Assembly: GCF_017916325.1 (NCBI RefSeq)
Contig: NC_090171.1
Location: 1,787,501-1,851,500, forward strand
DNA: 64,000 nucleotides
Reading direction: 5' to 3'
DNA from: Leishmania martiniquensis
Taxonomy: Eukaryota > Euglenozoa > Kinetoplastea > Trypanosomatida > Trypanosomatidae
A program made the position numbers and the translations under genes. The notes below the pieces were generated by a model. That model did not search any database, was not told where the DNA came from, and saw nothing but the letters and a program-made list of their open reading frames with translations. Every line of letters begins with the position of its first letter. Position 1 is the stretch's first letter. This document shows, in pieces, positions 10,488 through 21,227 of the stretch.

Positions 10488-11495
10488 ATGGACCCCGCAG
10501 TCCGCGACGAGAGGTCGCCAGAGGGTGAGGCGCCGGTTGTATGCACGGCGAAGAAGTATATCTTCGATCTACGCTCGTACGTCTGGAAAGAGAGCGACTG
10601 TCTCATTCGAATTCCCCGCCCGCACAAAGGAATGGGCCATGGCGGCATGCGTGTCTGCTACGAAGTCGAGGACGTGGATGAGGAAGGGGCTGGCACATCG
10701 ATGGTGGCCAAGATGTTTCGCCGCAACATTAGTGACGTGGTAGAGAAAGACTACTTCAACGAGGGCGCGGCGCAGTGCATGTGTGAGGAGTTCGCGAACA
10801 ACTTCAACCGCATTCACCTCGCGAACGTCCGAAAGCCAAACATCTCTTTTCTGCAGTGCTACGTTATCCGCATCCCACGAGAAAGCATTCCGGAAGCTTA
10901 CCAAAACAAGCGCACTGGGTTCTTCTCATACAAGACTCAGGACACACAGGAGGTCATGTTCGTCATGGAGCCAATGCTGAGTGGTCGTTTCACCAAGTAC
11001 AACAGCAACTATGGTGAGACCTACCGCGAAGACAAGAAGGCGGCCCTCACCTCGGCGGAGGCGAAGCAGCGCAGCGAGATTTTCGAAGCCGCCGAGGCGT
11101 TCTCGCACTTTACTCTCGTAGAGAGTGGCGGATCGATGCTCGTGTGTGATTTGCAGGGCGTTAATGACTTTCTGACGGATCCGCAGATTCACACCGAGGA
11201 TGGCAAGGGGCTCGGCATGGGCAACATGGGCCAGGAGGGCATCGACAAGTGGGTGGAAAAGCACGAATGCAATGAGATTTGTAGCGCGTTGGGGCTGCAG
11301 CCGTTGGGCTGCAGCGCGCCCAACTCAACGGTGCGTGAGAAGGAGGCAAACCCGTATCTCGGCCTCCGAGCAAAGCTGCAGAGCCAAAGCCCTTTGCGCC
11401 TGCTGGACTTGGTGCCTCTGAAGAAGCCGCTAGAGGAAATGACAGAAACGGAGCGTATCGAGTACGCGCTGAAGCTTTCAGAGCTCACCAATTAG
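10488..11495 (+). CDS. single-domain alpha-kinase (MHCK/EF2K family)
   Basis: A 335-residue protein that is almost entirely one alpha-kinase domain (about residues 20-290) with a short helical tail. The ATP lysine is K75 in MVAKMFRR, the catalytic aspartate is D221 in CDLQGV, followed by LTDP, and the glycine loop reads GKGLGMGNMG. The zinc-site His in FSHF and in QIHT and the Cys pair CNEIC are all present, so the enzyme should be active on Ser/Thr substrates. It is closest to module 3 of the protein encoded at 2236-5658, sharing the RTGFFSY, GRFTKYN and GE(T/A)Y stretches, which points to duplication. The ATG at 10488 is chosen because the longer frame begins only at a GTG. The gene is bracketed by two identical 778-bp direct repeats. 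Substrate unknown; the short form without ion-channel or WD domains resembles other stand-alone protist alpha-kinases. Confidence 0.93.
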   Translation: MDPAVRDERSPEGEAPVVCTAKKYIFDLRSYVWKESDCLIRIPRPHKGMGHGGMRVCYEVEDVDEEGAGTSMVAKMFRRNISDVVEKDYFNEGAAQCMCEEFANNFNRIHLANVRKPNISFLQCYVIRIPRESIPEAYQNKRTGFFSYKTQDTQEVMFVMEPMLSGRFTKYNSNYGETYREDKKAALTSAEAKQRSEIFEAAEAFSHFTLVESGGSMLVCDLQGVNDFLTDPQIHTEDGKGLGMGNMGQEGIDKWVEKHECNEICSALGLQPLGCSAPNSTVREKEANPYLGLRAKLQSQSPLRLLDLVPLKKPLEEMTETERIEYALKLSELTN

Positions 11496-12957
11496 CGGTC
11501 ACTAGGGGCAAGTGCTTACTGTGCTCTCCACAACGCAGCTCTCTCGTATCGCGCCTTTCCTCCTCATTTTCTGCCGGGTATGTGTCGGCGCCCAAAAGGA
11601 GAGAAGCCTCTGCTGCCGCGCTCTCGTTTCCCCATAGAGCGATATGGTGGCACGCACCCTTTTGTTTTTCTTTCGACGATGCTGTCTACGTCAGCTTCTG
11701 TGACTTCAACGTGGAGTGGTCATGTCTGTTTCTCTCTTTTTTTTTCCATTTCTCCTTTGGCGCTGCTCCGTTTTGCTTGCAGGCGCACTTGGCGTAGTTT
11801 TAGGCGACCCTTCATTCTGCTCCCTCTTTCTCTCTCACGTCTCTGGCGACACGCGGGGTTGCGTGGTGCGGCAGTTGCAAACATGCACGCTGTGGGGGAC
11901 GGTGGAGAGTACCCCTCCTTCTCCTTTACTGTGCCTTCTTGCTCATCCTGATGGTACCGGCCAGCTGACTCTACTGCTGGCGCCCAACATCCGCTCTGTG
12001 TGAATGCCATGCGACTGCAGCCGACTCCACGGGGTGCGGCTACTGACGCTCCGGTATGAACGGACATGTCTGAGGCCGCGCTAAGCGGAAGTGGCGTGCG
12101 GCCATGATGGCGCTTAGATTACCTCCCCACGAATGGCGTCGGCTATTCAGCAGCTATGCGCATTGCTCCACTCTTTCCATCTTGTTGCTATTTCGCTGTG
12201 CTGCTGAGCACAGTGTGAAACCTTCTCTCTCTATGCAGCGGCGTTGAAAAGGGCGTACCGTGGCAAAACGGAAAAAAGGCGCTGCTCGGTGTATCTACAC
12301 CGGGCAGTCGACGTCCAGCAGGGGGGTCAATGAGCTGTGCGCGCGCATATCAGTTGATTGCCCATCGTAAACTAACGCGTAGGAGGGCGGGGCAGGGCGA
12401 TGGAGACACTCATGAGTAGATGCGATTAGCGAAGGCATGTGTGGAGTACTTGACGCGCCCTTTTCTTTTTTCTCCTTCGTGACCTGTTGAGCTAACTCGA
12501 GCCACATAGGGAGGAGATGAAGTCGCCCAACTGGAACGTGGTCTCTTCCTGGCCAAGCATCCAAAAGGATCAGCAGAGATGAAAAAGGGGCACGAGGAGG
12601 GGGGAAGGCTGAGGCATATGCCGGTCAGCGCGCGGGTGGTGCCTCCAGCCCGTCTCCGGGAAGCCAAAGCATTTTTCTTTCCTCTGTTTTGTTTCTTTTT
12701 TTTTTTGTATGTGTGTGTAGAGGTGCTCCTATTTGCTTTGTTCGATAACGCTTTTCACAGTGACACCCCTTCTCACGATCCATTTTTCTTTCTCCCTCTC
12801 CTGGGGCACGCGCACGAGCATTGAATAAGCCTTCTCTTCCCCTTCCCCGCCATTTTTTTCCTCGAGTCTCTCGATGGGGTATGTTGCTCTTTCGCTTCTG
12901 CACCTGCTCTCCATCGGCACGATGACGGTTACCTCAGTGTGGCGTAAATCGTAGAGA
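11496..12957. other. intergenic region, no gene seen
   Basis: Spacer after the single alpha-kinase gene, pyrimidine-rich with T runs (for example 12688-12705). No convincing gene on either strand. It ends where repeat copy 2 begins. Confidence 0.6.
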
Positions 12958-13735
12958 CCCCGTGCGTCCCCGTCTCTGGGGAGAGCCAAGAGCCAGTCCT
13001 CAGCCCTTCGGGCACGTTGCCCGACGCTTTGGTGTCGACAGACACGCCTTCACGGGCGGTGGCGCTCGTGAGGACGCTTGCGCCGACAGCCGAGGAAGTG
13101 TGCGCGCTACTTGACCCACCTAGGCGGCGATGCTGCTTGCCCCTCACCCCCGCACTGCGCGGGCGCGAAGCGTGCGGCATCTGCTCCGTTGCACAGGGTC
13201 GGCTGCTGCGGCACCGGTGCTGGCGGCGCGGCGAGGGCTGTAACCCCCTGTTCCCCCGCCCCCCTCCTGAAAGGCACTATTCGAGTCCCATGGACGTCGA
13301 TGCGAGAGGCCCCCGCCCGATGTCGCAGAGTGCGCGGGTCTGGAAGGGACTGGGGCGGCGGACTCGCCGGGCAGGGAGGCTGCGGGGGTCTCCGGAGGTC
13401 CCTTGCCGGAGACGGACCCACTTCCCGCCTGGGCTCACCCGGCGTCCGGCGATGCCGTCTCCCGCCCCCCTCCCTCTGCCTGTTACCCGCACGGCAGGCC
13501 CCGCCGCGTCTGCCGTGGATGGGCACGCGGAGCTGCGCCCGCTTGGGCGACGGTATGCGTCCAGCTGGAGTCCGGGTCGCGCCGACGGTGCAGCAGGTAT
13601 GCGAGGGAGGACGGAAGACGTGCGAGCAGACCCCTGCCGGTCGCGCGGAGAGGCTCGTCGGGGAGGGCGAGAAGCTCGCCTCGGGCGCCCGAGAGGAGTG
13701 GGTGGACTGTGGCTGTATGTGTCTGCCACGGGCGG
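12958..13735. repeat. family A interspersed repeat, copy 2
   Basis: The second copy of the 778-bp block, in direct orientation and exactly 4019 bases downstream of copy 1, with no insertions or deletions between them. The left flank is GTAGAGA and the right flank CGTGCTCGCG, both different from copy 1. Together the two copies enclose the single alpha-kinase gene. Confidence 0.9.
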
Positions 13736-15601
13736 CGTGCTCGCGCGAGGAGTACATGGTGGACCAAAAAAAACGTAGAGCTGTCGGACGTTGACGCTGG
13801 CGCCTATGCCTGTTGAGTCTTTTTCGTTGTTTTTACGTGTATGCCTTCTTGGGCGATCGTGAGGAAGTGCGGGCGAGGTTCTCCCTCTGTCAGTGTGAGA
13901 GTCTGCTGCTCTGCAGGGTACGATGTGCACTTCTCTTTTTCTTGATTCAGAGATTTGGGAGGCGCCTCTGCAGGGCCGGTGTCCAGCAGGCTGGTTGACT
14001 CAGCGAATCCTTGCTGCTCTCTGCACTTTTCTTACCTCATCTCCTTTCTTCTTTGTTTCTATGGTTTTCGCGTTGCTGTTTGTTTCGTTGAGGCGCCTGC
14101 TTTCACTGTCGGAAAAGCAGACGGCGGTGCTTTGCTTTTTCCTGGAATGATGAGGTGCTTCTGTTTCGGTGGGTAGGCAGACGAGGGTTGAAGAACCGAC
14201 GATCAACGCTTTACCGGCAGTCGCTGCGAAAGGCGGTGAATAGCATGGATCCACATGCATAAGACTCTTATGGTGCCCCCTCGTGATGCGTGAAAAATAC
14301 GTGGCGCTGCACCAGATGCACTTTGGAATTTCTGTTGGAGCCGTCTGCGGAGGAGAAATTAAAAAAAAAAGAAAAAGAGTCAACGACTGCTCAGTGTGTG
14401 AGAAGCAGGTGCACTGCCGTCTTGTTACTTGTCGTCTCGTTATAGTCGGTACCAAGGCAGCGCGGAATCCTGTGCGTGAACTCAGCGTCGTTTATTGTGT
14501 CGTCAGCCGAGGAGGATGGGGAGGGCGACAGCGGGCGCGCCACCATACTCGTATGGCTTGCGTTTTTCAATTTGATCGCCTCGTCTTTCTGCTGCGCAAA
14601 AGGGTGCTGCTTCCACTGGCCGTTTTTTTGTCAAACGTCTCTCTCTCTAACTCACTGTACCTTTCTACTTCTCCGACTTTTCTGGCATTGTCCCATTTTT
14701 CTCTCTGCCCATGTGGTTGCACATCTTTTGTTTTTACCGTCCGCGGCTGATTCCATCGACTCTGCGGCATGCCTGGTGGTGCATCCGGCACTCACCCCCA
14801 CTTCCGTTGCGACTCGGATAACGAGCAACCGCACCTATGAACGTTAACCGTTCACACGCCCATACACACACACACACAACTTTCTCCCCTTTTACATGCG
14901 CCTGCGAATTGCCCATACCCGCGGGCTCCAGTAGATTTGTTCAGCACCACGCCGCAGACAGACGCGTAGCGGTCGCGTTCCTCTCTTTTCTCCCTGTTGA
15001 GAATTCTTCACTTCTTTTGAAAAGTTTGTTTCGCTTCCTCTTCGCTTACGAGTGAGTCCCCATCGCGTCTCCACCAGTTCGATATCTTTGTCGTGGTTGT
15101 GTCTGTTCGTTTCTCTTCTCAGGGAAGCACTTTCTCATTTATTTGTGTTTCGATTTCATCTTTTCTTTTTCAGCTCCCTGTTGTCTGTCTCCCTCTCTGC
15201 CTCTGTCTTTAGATTCTGCGATACCTTTTTTCACGTATCCCTCCCCCTCTTTTTCTTGCCGTCTTTTCCTTTCTTCGTACGTCCAGCCACCAACCCCCTC
15301 ACACTCGCGGACGCTCTTCAGTAATAATACGAGCGGACGGACGGACAGCGGATCTTTGCCGAAGGAGAGGGTGACAACACGACGACAACAAAAACAGCGA
15401 AGAGCTGAGCGAAGGGGTGTCGACTGGGGTATAAGAACCAACAAAAGAAAAAAGCTGGCGCTTCTTGTTGCCTCTAGACGATAGTGGAAGATACGCCTCC
15501 CTTTCTCCCCCTCCGCAAAACGAAACTGGACGTTGGCCCCACCACTCCGCAGAGGCACACACACGTACACACCCACCAACCCACACACGCACGCCTGTAC
15601 A

Positions 15602-15643
15602 GTTTTTTTTTTCGTTCATTCAACCCCTCCCCACACAACGAAG
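15602..15643 (+). promoter_or_regulatory. candidate trans-splice acceptor, PSP1-domain gene
   Basis: A T10 run and C/T tract (15603-15631) is followed by the first AG at 15642-15643. The resulting leader would be 79 bases and would include the TA repeat directly before the ATG. Confidence 0.55.
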
Positions 15644-15683
15644 CAATCATTCCTCTAACCCCACCAATCCTTACACATTCCAT

Positions 15684-15701
15684 TATATATATATATATAT
15701 T
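15684..15701. repeat. (TA)9 microsatellite in the 5' UTR
   Basis: Alternating TA ends 20 bases before the ATG of the PSP1-domain gene, inside its predicted spliced leader region. Confidence 0.85.
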
Positions 15702-15721
15702 TGCGTTTCTGCCTCGACGCG

Positions 15722-17485
15722 ATGCAGCAATCAGTCTCCGGCCACGCACCGGAGCGGGAGCAGCTGGAGAGTGTGGTGCGCAAGTTGGTGATGGATGCTG
15801 ACGAGTTTTTCACGCAGCAGCAGAAAACGCTTCAGCTTTCCTATGCTGAGCTTAACACCCGCATCGAGCAGCTTCGAATGCGTGTTCAGCAGCAGCTGCA
15901 GCAGCAACTGCAGCTCGGTCCGATGAATTCGGCCAACGGTGGATTCAGCAGCATGAACCCGACGCTGTTTTCAACGGTGCATAGTATCCCAAGTACAGAT
16001 TTGCTGGGGCTTCCGGGGTCGAATGCTGGCACGATCGGAGGTATAACTACGACGCCAAGTACCGCCAACGTAATGAACGCCACGCCGTTGCGGCACAACA
16101 CCGGTGGCGCGACGAGGTCGTTAATAGGCAGTCTTAACGGGCCCAACGCGGGGATTAGCATGGGTGAGACAGTCCCAGAGAACGTGCGGTCCAATGGGGG
16201 ACTCGGGGGTTACCTGAGCAGTGCCTTGAGCGGCGGCAACGTAGCAGGGGCGGGCCCTGGAGCGCTGCATTCCTACAAGATGGATGCTGTGACGCCACCC
16301 AACAAGCATCTTGTACTCGCACAACCGGCGAACCCGAGCCATAGCATGCAACAGCCGCACCTGTGTAGCGGGCTGAACATGGCGTCTGCCATCGAGGAGA
16401 CCATCAATGGCGAGCTTTTCTCAACGGCGCCCAACAACAATAGCCGCAGCCACCACGACTCGCTCATGGCGTCTCCGCAAGCCACGCAGAAGCTGTCGCT
16501 CGTTGAGCTTATTGAGCGCTTCAACATGTCCTCATCCCCGGCGAATACGACTACATCATCCGCCTTCAATTTCGACTCCCTGTACGAACAACTTACTGGT
16601 TGCAGTGGCACAGAGGAGGTGTCACCGCGTCCTATGGAGTACGCGGAGAGCGTGCCGAACTTGTTTTCGACTAGCCAGACTGGTGGCGCTCAGGCGTCGC
16701 CGTACGAGCGCGCCCCTGAAGGCGTTGGTGACCACTCATCCGGGGCCAATGGCAGCAGCGGCGGCTCCGCGTCAAAAAATAGCATACCGATCGACACGTT
16801 GCGCGCCTTACACGACCAGCACTTGACGACGAGCGTGCGAGTCGTGTACGAGCGCGGGCGGCCGAAGGTCTTGAAGATTCCTGGTGGCGCGGCCGACACG
16901 CCGGAGAAGCTGGACATCGACCCTTGCAGTAGCTGCGAGGTGCTCGTGGAATTTAAGCGGAAGCGGGTGCTTCAGTACGAATCGCACGAGTACGTTGCCC
17001 CGGGCAGCTACGTCATCGTCGGCGGCGACCGAGGTGAGGACTTGGGCCTCGTCGTTTACGTCTGGTGTGAGGTGGCGCAGGATGGTAGCGGCAACGCGCA
17101 CGCAGGCGGCGGCGCTGGCGCATCGGACAAGACTCTCTCCGGCAACCGCAAGCGCAAGGTCGTGGGTGTTGGTCTTACAGACAGCAAACTACCGCGGAGT
17201 ATTGGGGTCGGCAACGGCACTGTCTTGCGACTGGCATCGGAGACGGACGTGCAGCAGTTGCTCGGCACCCAGGTGGAGCTGGAACGCCGCGCCATCGACG
17301 TGTGTGCGCAGCTGGTACTCGACCACTCGCTCCCCATGGTGATCGTGGACGCCGAGTACCAGTTTGACAAGAAGAAGTTGACGTTCTTCTACGAGGCCCA
17401 GCAACGGATGGACTTCCGAGAGCTGGTGCGCCACCTCTACAAGACCTTCCGTGCGCGCATTTGGATGGAGCTGGTGGACGCGTGA
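15722..17485 (+). CDS. PSP1 C-terminal domain protein
   Basis: A 587-residue protein. The N-terminus has a short Gln-rich coiled-coil (about residues 1-65, with QQLQQQLQ), then a long Ser/Gly/Asn-rich low-complexity stretch to about residue 360. The C-terminal part (about 395-587) matches the PSP1 domain: VLVEFKRKRVL, a GGDRGEDLGLV turn, then FDKKKLTFFYEAQQRMDFRELV and a terminal RARIWMEL. PSP1 domains occur in yeast Psp1, bacterial YaaT and several trypanosomatid RNA-binding proteins, so a role in RNA-protein complexes or mRNA control is likely but not shown here. A 50-residue Gly/Ala/Ser insert (near NAHAGGGAGA) lies within the domain. The ATG at 15722 is used; the longer frame starts at a TTG inside the TA repeat flank. 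Confidence 0.88.
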   Translation: MQQSVSGHAPEREQLESVVRKLVMDADEFFTQQQKTLQLSYAELNTRIEQLRMRVQQQLQQQLQLGPMNSANGGFSSMNPTLFSTVHSIPSTDLLGLPGSNAGTIGGITTTPSTANVMNATPLRHNTGGATRSLIGSLNGPNAGISMGETVPENVRSNGGLGGYLSSALSGGNVAGAGPGALHSYKMDAVTPPNKHLVLAQPANPSHSMQQPHLCSGLNMASAIEETINGELFSTAPNNNSRSHHDSLMASPQATQKLSLVELIERFNMSSSPANTTTSSAFNFDSLYEQLTGCSGTEEVSPRPMEYAESVPNLFSTSQTGGAQASPYERAPEGVGDHSSGANGSSGGSASKNSIPIDTLRALHDQHLTTSVRVVYERGRPKVLKIPGGAADTPEKLDIDPCSSCEVLVEFKRKRVLQYESHEYVAPGSYVIVGGDRGEDLGLVVYVWCEVAQDGSGNAHAGGGAGASDKTLSGNRKRKVVGVGLTDSKLPRSIGVGNGTVLRLASETDVQQLLGTQVELERRAIDVCAQLVLDHSLPMVIVDAEYQFDKKKLTFFYEAQQRMDFRELVRHLYKTFRARIWMELVDA

Positions 17486-19084
17486 TACGACGGCAACGTG
17501 ATGTGCCTCTTTCCCCACCCCCTGTTTTCCCGTGGCAAGAACACAAGACTCGCTTGTGCCTTGCTGCTCTCTTGCATCCTTAGCGCTTCTTAATCTCACC
17601 TGTCTTTGTGTCTTGAGGATTGCCTTTCGTGTGGGCGCGCTTGTTGGGACGGGTGACCGTCCGCCATCATCTTCACGTTCTCTTTATAGATGTTCCTTTG
17701 GCTTTTTTTCGTTCGACTAAATTTCTTTCCTACAGAGCCCACAGCCCTCACCCGGGGGGGGGGAAGAGAAGGAGAGGTAACCAGTAACGTAACAGGTCAG
17801 AGAGTGATCTGTAAGGCGACGAACCCGTTTCTTAGCAAACATTGCGCATCCAGAAAGCATCTGGGCCATCATGGTGAACGAGAGAGAGAAGGGCGGAATG
17901 CAAGAGAACATGGGGAGGACGAAGCTGCGCCCCAAAGAACAGGGGCTGGTGGTGTGCGTGACCTCCTCAACTGTTGTTTTCCCCGCTCTTTCTTTTGCAT
18001 GGCGTACACGCATTCTTTGGTGAGGAGAGGCAAGAAGTGGACGACTGATAATCGTAAAAGTAAGTAATCGAAGGCGACGCAGAGAGTTGTGCGATCCCCC
18101 CAATCGTCCGTGAGAATTAGGTGTGATGCTCAGTAGCAGTCGCTACCATCTGGTGATGCGAGGACAGAAGCGAGAGGGGCTTTATCACATTTCGTGTGCT
18201 TCGGGGCCTCTCGCCACTCACGCACCTCACTGCGTGAAGAGGGGGGAGGCAGCGGTGGAGAAGAGAGATAGGGAGGCTGGGAAGAGCGCGGCATCTTCTC
18301 TGAGTCTCTTCGCCTATCCAGGTCGTCAAAAAAGGGATAAGCAACGTTGGCTTTGGAGAGATATAGAAGCACATGCCCGCGCACGGTCACTTTGGCGTTT
18401 CCTCATGCCCTTCTCTTTCCTCATGCAGTTGGCGCACTGCTTCCTCTGACCCCCGAGAAGTCGCCAACGGTTTTTTTCTTTTACTCCTTCCTCCCTTCGC
18501 TTGCGTTCGTTGTCACTAAGGGATTTATGCACGTCTTTGCATGCCAGCGATGCCGTTGCACGTCGCCGTGTGCTTCTCATTTTTGTTCTTTGCATTCGCG
18601 TCTCATTGGTAAAGGATGCCGTCGTCCCCTGTATCCGGCTCTTTCGCGGTGTTCTGCTTTTCTGAGTGTGGTCTCGGGCCACTCTGTCAACGCTTCTGCA
18701 TAGGTTTGCGCACGATGACAGCATTTTTTGCTGTCCGCCCGTGTCTTCTTTTTGCCCCTTCTCAGGACACCTTAGAGTACGTCAGCCTTACTTCTCTCCT
18801 TCCCTTTTACCTGCGCCCGTAGAGATTCACGATGGGTAGCCAGCGCAACGACTACACATGCTATGCTCATCGCCCCTTTTCTGGCTTCCTGTTATGGTCG
18901 TGTAGGGTGAGCCCACCTGACCTGGAGGACTAACCCACTCTCTCGACCGCCCCTTTCCCTTCGCGCGTTCCGTTCCAGCACCCCCACTCGCCCTCACCGC
19001 ACACCCCTTTATTCTTCGCGCCTTTATTTCGCGGTACGTATACGTTCCATTCACACCTCTTGGAGATGGGGAGGTCGAATATGT
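17486..19084. other. intergenic region, no gene seen
   Basis: Spacer after the PSP1-domain gene. It has a run of ten G at 17754-17763 and several C/T tracts. Open frames are short and low-complexity. It ends at repeat copy B1. Confidence 0.6.
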
Positions 19085-19667
19085 TGGCGGACGGGCACAC
19101 TGCTCTCAGTGCACGGCATCAGGGTGAAGTGCCCACTCTCTGCCTGTGTGCGGAAGAGAGGAGGAAGGGACGTGGAGGCCAGCCAGCCAGCCCCCCCTCC
19201 GCCCATCTCACCCACCCTGCCCCTGCTGCGTGCAGAAGCACTCCGAGTCGTGACAAGGCCAGGGCCCTGCCATGTAGAGGAATCTGAGCGAGGGAGCGGC
19301 GCCCATATGTGCGCTCAGGTCCTGGGCGTAGCTGCGTCGGAGTGCGCATGCGGCGGGCAACGCGCGTGTGCGGTCGACATGATGACCAGAGTGACAGCGC
19401 GACGACGGCGCACCGCACTGGCCTCTGACTGCCTCCCCTCCTCCCTGGCGGTGGTGGGAAACGTGAGGACCCCGCGAGGAGTGTGTGGTGTGGGCAGTGT
19501 GTGCGGCAGGGCGCCTCGCTGCGGTGGGTGCGTGGACCTGTGTCGATAGCGCATGTCTAGACGGCTGCCTCGCGGGACGCGATGAGACCTGTGGGGGCCG
19601 GAGAATCGAGTGTGGCAGGAGTGTAGACCTGTGTGTTGTACGGCGTGGAATGGGCCCGCGGGTGAAG
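19085..19667. repeat. family B interspersed repeat, copy B1
   Basis: A 583-bp block that recurs at 37463-38045 with constant offset 18378 and at 42583-43104 (shorter) with offset 23490, all in the same orientation. Differences seen between B1 and B2 are C/T at 19538 and G/T at 19662. It starts near TGGCGGACGGGCACAC and ends near GGGCCCGCGGGTGAAG. No poly(A) tail or clear target duplication is seen. Size, intergenic location and orientation along the transcription direction fit a SIDER-type retroposon remnant of Leishmania; this is an inference. A 146-codon open frame in it is conserved only because the DNA is near-identical. Confidence 0.9.
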
Positions 19668-21227
19668 TAGGAGGAAGGTTGGAGACGAGAGCACAAAGGT
19701 GAGGTGGTCGTGGTGCGCGTTGTTCATTTTTCGGATGCTGGTTGCCCTCTCTGTGTGTCTTTGTTCAACAGCTCCGGTGTGTGTGTGTGAAAGAGTTGCA
19801 GGGCCCGCCGATGTCCGACCGCTTTTTTGCATTGTTAATCTTCTCCAAAGCCGTTGTTCGTGTTGGCGTGTGTCAGTCGGCTGTGTTGCGGTGCTCGTAA
19901 GGTTAAGCCGAATGCCTTGTGTATTTCTTCCCCTGTCGTTTCCTTTGTTCGTCTGACCCTCTTACGTTACCTTTTCCTCTTCCCTCATCTCCGCCCCCCG
20001 TGCCGTCCCTCACTTCTCTGCTTTTGTGAATATTTCGCTTTCCGTCTTTTCTGTTTCGCGCTCTCTCTCTCTGCGCGCCTGAGTACAGTCGCTTCTGATC
20101 TACACACACACACACACGCACACTCTTCCATCTCGCACCGCCGTGCGCTTTCGCATAGAGTACGGGATGGCAAACGAGGAGCAGCCCAAGGGGAGCGTCA
20201 CCAAGATGGGAAGGTAGCCGAAAAGGCGCAACATATCTAAGAGGTAAAAGAGGGGTTTGGTATGGTGTCTGTATTCTCTTCTTCTGTGTGTATGGGAGGA
20301 AGGGACCAAAGGGATGCGAAAAGGTGTTCTAAACGGCTCATCGCATGTTTTTTGTTGTTGCTGTTGACCCCCCTTCCCTTCCTCTCCCTTTCTGTGTGTG
20401 TGAGAAGTCGCACGTGCATGTGAGCGGCGTGCGTGTTACTGTCGCGGTTGCTTGTGTTGTGCTCAACCTCACCTTTCTGGTGATGGTTCATCTGTGCGCT
20501 TGTTGCTTTGTGGTGTGCACGCCCTATTTGGTGTCAGGATGCGTCTGTTTCGCTTTTCATTTTCTCTTTCGCCGTCGTCTTTGTTCTTTGCGATCGTTAT
20601 GCCTTGCTGAGTTTGTCGTACGCGCGTGCCCGGGTAACGCATCTGTGTGTGGGTGCGTGCTCTCTCTATATTTCTATATGTCGAATTAGTTGTGGATCCT
20701 GTTAGGAGAAGAGCTACGAAGACCTTTACGAAGAACCACGTACCCCCTCCCCCTCCTGCCCCTACTCCCCCGTCTACACCCGAACACGTGTACGCACACA
20801 CACCGAGGGATAGAGAGACGGCACACCGGCAGTGCGAGTGTAGGGGCAGTGCTGCCTGGAAGACAGCTCCATGCGTGCGTGCGGCATACACGATCTGCAT
20901 GGAGCCGGTGGTCTCACCAAGAGGGGGGGTGAGCCTCTCTCTAATACAGCGACTGGCTCCGTCGCTATGCCAAGTGCCGACGGGTCTCCTTTGACTGTAC
21001 GCATGTGCAACACCCCGCAGATGTTTCTGTAGGTTTTTGTAAGTGCTGTGGCAGTCCCTCTTGTTTGCTGTGGCTGATCATGGCTGCCGCGAGCGGATGA
21101 GGATATCTGCGCCACGCTCCTCTATGCCATGAAACGATTGCCTCGCGTAGTGGTTGGAGTCATTTGTTTTACTCACCGCACCCCATCCTCCCCTCTTCAT
21201 TGACACCCAGACCTCAGATCGAAAATT
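19668..21227. other. intergenic region, no gene seen
   Basis: Spacer between repeat B1 and the orphan gene at 21228. It contains a CA tract at about 20102-20117 and C/T-rich stretches. No open frame has coding character. Confidence 0.6.
21163..21210 (+). promoter_or_regulatory. candidate trans-splice acceptor, orphan 323-residue gene
   Basis: A C/T-rich tract at 21163-21200 is followed by AG at 21209-21210, leaving a short leader of 17 bases before the ATG at 21228. Confidence 0.5.

Larger units (their letters stand above)
13736..15721. other. intergenic / 5' UTR before the PSP1-domain gene
   Basis: About 2 kb of C/T-rich spacer with no convincing gene. It contains CA tracts near 14862-14878 and the splice acceptor and TA repeat listed separately. 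Confidence 0.6.

Noticed and set aside
19109..19549. 146-codon frame repeated in all three family B copies
   Set aside because: It begins inside the repeat, is Cys/Arg/Ala-rich without a known fold, and its conservation is explained by near-identical DNA. Kept as a repeat, not a gene.
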